Shown in pieces: positions 13,873 through 16,306 of a stretch of 16,306 nt of DNA. Numbering within the stretch: position 1 is the first letter of the stretch; every line of letters begins with the position of its first letter. A program made the translations under genes and the position numbers. The stretch is from an uncultured Gammaproteobacteria bacterium. Lineage in GTDB: Bacteria; Pseudomonadota; Gammaproteobacteria; Steroidobacterales; JABDMI01. The DNA lies in assembly GCA_938039225.1 (NCBI GenBank), contig CALHVH010000205.1, positions 1 through 16,306 on the forward strand, given 5' to 3'. The notes beneath the pieces are model-generated. The model saw only the letters and a list, made by a program, of their open reading frames with translations, searched no databases and was not told the origin of the DNA.

Positions 13873-15923
13873 CCATGAATATTAATTAGTTCGCTTTGTA
13901 AGGTTTTGTTGGTTTTGTAGTTTTGGTTAATTTTTTCGTAATCACCAGCTGAATTTAGAATCCAGGCACTTTGATCACTTAGTGCAAAATTTAAATTTCT
14001 TAGAATTCGTTTTTGACTTTTTTCAGAATCAATTGGGAATGCAACTTCTACGCGATGACGTAAGTTTCTGGTCATCCAGTCTGCGCTTGAGAGAAAATAC
14101 TCAACCTCATTATTGCCATAATCAAAATGATAGACACGAGTATGCTCAAGAAATCTACCTAGAATTGATCGGACGGTGATGTTTTCAGAAAGGCCTTTTA
14201 CTTGAGGTCTTAAGCAACAGATACCTCGGATGATTAATTCGATTTCTACACCCGCTTGTGAGGCTAAATAAAGCGCATCAATAATTTCAGGTTCTGACAG
14301 GGAATTCATTTTGGCAAAAATTTTCACGTCCTTGCCCGCTTTTGCTTGATTGGCACAACGTTTAATTCTTTGAATGAGCTCAGGTAAGAGAGAAAATGGT
14401 GCTTGTAAAATCACTGAATTTCTTGGGTCAGGGGCAAGACTAGATAGTTGTAAAAACATATTGTGCAAATCTTGCGTTAGTAATTTATTTGAACTAAAAA
14501 AACCGTAATCGGTATACACTCGAGCGGTTCCCGGATGATAATTCCCAGTCGCAACGTGTGCATAGCGTCGTAGAAGTCCATCTTCATTACGTAATACTAA
14601 GCATGCTTTGGCATGAGTTTTAAAACCAACAACCCCATAAAGCACATGCACACCAGCTGCATATAAACGATCAGCAAGTTCTACATTGCGTTCTTCGTCA
14701 AAACGCGCCATGAGTTCAACAATCACGGTAACTTCTTTTCCATTTTGAGCCGCTTTTACAAGGGCATCAATGATTGGGGACTCAGCTTCCGTCCTGTATA
14801 AAGTTTGTTTGATGGCCAGTACTTGAGGGTCAAGTGCTGCTTGTCGTAAAAACTCTAATACACAAGCAAAAGATTGGTAAGGGTGATGAACTAAGATGTC
14901 ACGTGCACGTATGATAGTAAAGTAATCGTCCTGTTTATCTAACGCATTTGGCATGCGACTACTGTACTCTGGGTATTTAAGTCCAGGATGGTCGCATTGC
15001 TCATATAAGTGCATGAGTCTATGCATATTAATTGGTCCGGCAACCGGAAATAATTCGCTCTCAGATAATTCAAGTTTATCGAGTAAGTATTGTTTAATGT
15101 CATCAGGACAATTTTCACTGGTTTCCAGTCTTACAGCCTCGCCATAATGACGGTTAGCTAATTTTACTTTTACAGCCCTCAAGAGATCGTTTACTTCTTC
15201 ATCATTGAGATATAAATCGCTATTGCGAGTAACTCTAAATGAATAACAACCTTCAACTTCAATGCCGGGGAAAATATTTTCTTTAAATAAACGAATGATG
15301 GAGGCTAAGGTGATAAATATATCTTTGTTGTTCACAGAAGGTATTTGCACCACCCGCGGCAAGCTTCTGGGAACCGGAATAATTGCAAGATTGGTTTTCC
15401 TTTTAAATGCGTCTTTACCTTCAATGCGTACAATAAAGTTTAAGGACTTATTGAGAAGCATAGGAAAAGGTCTAGCTTCATCGACGGCAATAGGACTTAA
15501 TATAGGTAAGACCTGTTCAGTAAAGTAGTCTTTTAACCAGTCGATTTCATCATTTTTAAGGGCTGTGATTTGTCTTAATTCAATATTATTCTTGGCTAAC
15601 TCAGGTAGAAGTTCATTATTGAAGGTTTGATATTGTTCTTTAATTAAAGCAAACGCTAACTCACTAATGCTATGCATGAGTTGGCGAGTTGAACGACCAT
15701 CAATGCCAATTTCGTCGGGATTGTGCTCAAGTTTTTGTTTGACTGCGCCAACTCGAACTTCAAAAAATTCATCCATATTGCTACTAACAATAGTCAAAAA
15801 TTTTAATCGTTCTAATAAGGGTACTTGCTTGTCTTGTGCTTGTTCGAGAACGCGCCGATTAAATTTTAATAGACTTAATTCCCGATTAAGGTAGCGTTGA
15901 TCGAATGTGTTAGCGTTTGGCAT
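13869..15923 (-). CDS. ppk1: Polyphosphate kinase 1
   Basis: Ppk1 makes polyphosphate from ATP through a phosphohistidine intermediate. The 684-residue product matches the usual length. The N-terminal domain begins with the typical RYLNRELSLLKFNRRVLEQA, then SSNMDEFFEVRVG and the head domain with MPNALDK. The two phospholipase-D-like catalytic domains follow. KTHAK holds the expected autophosphorylated His437, followed by YAHVATGNYHPGTARVYTD and the later YFLSSADWMTRNL motif. No key residue appears to be missing. It follows anmK on the same strand after 69 bases and converges on ppx with a four-base overlap of stop codons (13869-13872). No good ribosome binding site precedes the ATG; I kept it because the protein start matches the family's N-terminus closely. 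Polyphosphate affects stress survival and motility in related bacteria. Confidence 0.95.
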   Translation of the reverse strand: MPNANTFDQRYLNRELSLLKFNRRVLEQAQDKQVPLLERLKFLTIVSSNMDEFFEVRVGAVKQKLEHNPDEIGIDGRSTRQLMHSISELAFALIKEQYQTFNNELLPELAKNNIELRQITALKNDEIDWLKDYFTEQVLPILSPIAVDEARPFPMLLNKSLNFIVRIEGKDAFKRKTNLAIIPVPRSLPRVVQIPSVNNKDIFITLASIIRLFKENIFPGIEVEGCYSFRVTRNSDLYLNDEEVNDLLRAVKVKLANRHYGEAVRLETSENCPDDIKQYLLDKLELSESELFPVAGPINMHRLMHLYEQCDHPGLKYPEYSSRMPNALDKQDDYFTIIRARDILVHHPYQSFACVLEFLRQAALDPQVLAIKQTLYRTEAESPIIDALVKAAQNGKEVTVIVELMARFDEERNVELADRLYAAGVHVLYGVVGFKTHAKACLVLRNEDGLLRRYAHVATGNYHPGTARVYTDYGFFSSNKLLTQDLHNMFLQLSSLAPDPRNSVILQAPFSLLPELIQRIKRCANQAKAGKDVKIFAKMNSLSEPEIIDALYLASQAGVEIELIIRGICCLRPQVKGLSENITVRSILGRFLEHTRVYHFDYGNNEVEYFLSSADWMTRNLRHRVEVAFPIDSEKSQKRILRNLNFALSDQSAWILNSAGDYEKINQNYKTNKTLQSELINIHG

Positions 15924-15992
15924 TGAATTTTTGTATTGAGATATTGTTAGATATGTACTTCAATATAATACATAAATGTAGACAAAAAGGGA

Positions 15993-16306
15993 TTAGGGAT
16001 AAAATATTCCGCCTAAAATCGCCTTGCGTGATGCGCCAGTTACTTGCGGTTGATTGGAACTTTGTTTAGCAAGAGTTTGTTTGGCCATCCAAGCAAACGC
16101 CATTGCTTCTACCCAATCAACAGAAATGCCTAGCTCATTAGTTAAAACTACTTCACTGGGAATTAATTCGCTTATTCTTTTGATTAGGGTTTTGTTATAT
16201 GCACCGCCTCCACAAATAAAGACTTTTTCTAATTCTAGGTTTTTGGCCTGGATTTCTTTATTGATGTCCCGTGCGATACATTGTGCACTTAGTTCACATA
16301 AAGTCG
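15993..16306 (-). CDS. anmK: Anhydro-N-acetylmuramic acid kinase AnmK, 3' part
   Basis: AnmK opens and phosphorylates 1,6-anhydro-MurNAc to MurNAc-6-phosphate during peptidoglycan recycling, using ATP. Only the last 104 codons are in the window; the gene runs off the right edge. The visible part has the family's VFICGGGAYN motif of the ATPase fold, the sequence GISVDWVEAMAFAWMA, and the C-terminal VTGASRKAILGGIFYP, which are hallmark AnmK strings. The stop is at 15993-15995. The 69-base gap to ppk1 is A+T-rich with no obvious terminator, so readthrough into ppk1 is possible. From general knowledge, anmK lies close to erpA in Pseudomonas; here ppx and ppk1 lie between them. Confidence 0.9.
   Translation of the reverse strand, partial: TLCELSAQCIARDINKEIQAKNLELEKVFICGGGAYNKTLIKRISELIPSEVVLTNELGISVDWVEAMAFAWMAKQTLAKQSSNQPQVTGASRKAILGGIFYP

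Noticed and set aside
13873..13935. T-rich stretch after ppx as a terminator
   Set aside because: The T runs are there, but no stable stem precedes them, and the region is coding sequence of ppk1 on the other strand.
15924..15992. Separate promoter for ppk1 between anmK and ppk1
   Set aside because: There are A+T-rich hexamers resembling -10 sites, but none has a -35 at a suitable distance, so I do not list one.

Overview
The window is A+T-rich chromosomal DNA from a Gram-negative bacterium, most likely a gammaproteobacterium. The support is a complete fimT-pilV-pilW-pilX-pilY1-pilE type IV pilus gene set, a TonB-dependent receptor under a Fur-type promoter, hemJ, erpA, and convergent ppx/ppk1 genes as known in Pseudomonas. 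The sequence alone does not give the genus. I see no rRNA, tRNA, CRISPR array, insertion sequence or phage gene.

Layout. (1) 1-214: the 3' end of an unrecognised gene on the + strand. (2) 261-2604: a promoter whose -10 hexamer lies inside a Fur box, then a FecA-like outer-membrane receptor, then a hairpin terminator that can serve both strands. (3) 2625-3062: hemJ on the - strand, converging on the receptor gene. (4) 3099-10341: the pilus tip and minor pilin operon on the - strand, in the order fimT, pilV, pilW, pilX, pilY1, pilE, closed by a perfect 12-bp hairpin. (5) 10342-10662: a 321-bp divergent intergenic region with several nested inverted repeats. (6) 10663-13872: a + strand run of a membrane coiled-coil protein (DUF6776-like), a bactofilin, erpA and ppx. 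(7) 13869-16306: on the - strand, ppk1 behind the 3' end of anmK. The ppx and ppk1 stop codons overlap.

How the genes work together. The receptor, hemJ and erpA all concern iron: uptake, haem synthesis and Fe-S cluster delivery. The six pil genes make five prepilins and the PilY1 adhesin, which form the priming and tip complex of a type IV pilus; the motor, secretin and prepilin peptidase genes are not here. The bactofilin and its membrane partner candidate, with anmK, point to the cell envelope. Ppk1 and Ppx make and degrade polyphosphate.

Most of the window is recognisable biology. The least ordinary parts are the C-terminal tail of PilY1 (six Thr-Asp-Pro repeats, a polyproline run and four 17-residue cysteine repeats), the bactofilin/DUF6776/erpA operon with its dyad-rich leader, and a 23-bp near-repeat shared by the first gene and the terminator behind the receptor gene. 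I found no clear evidence of an entirely new system.
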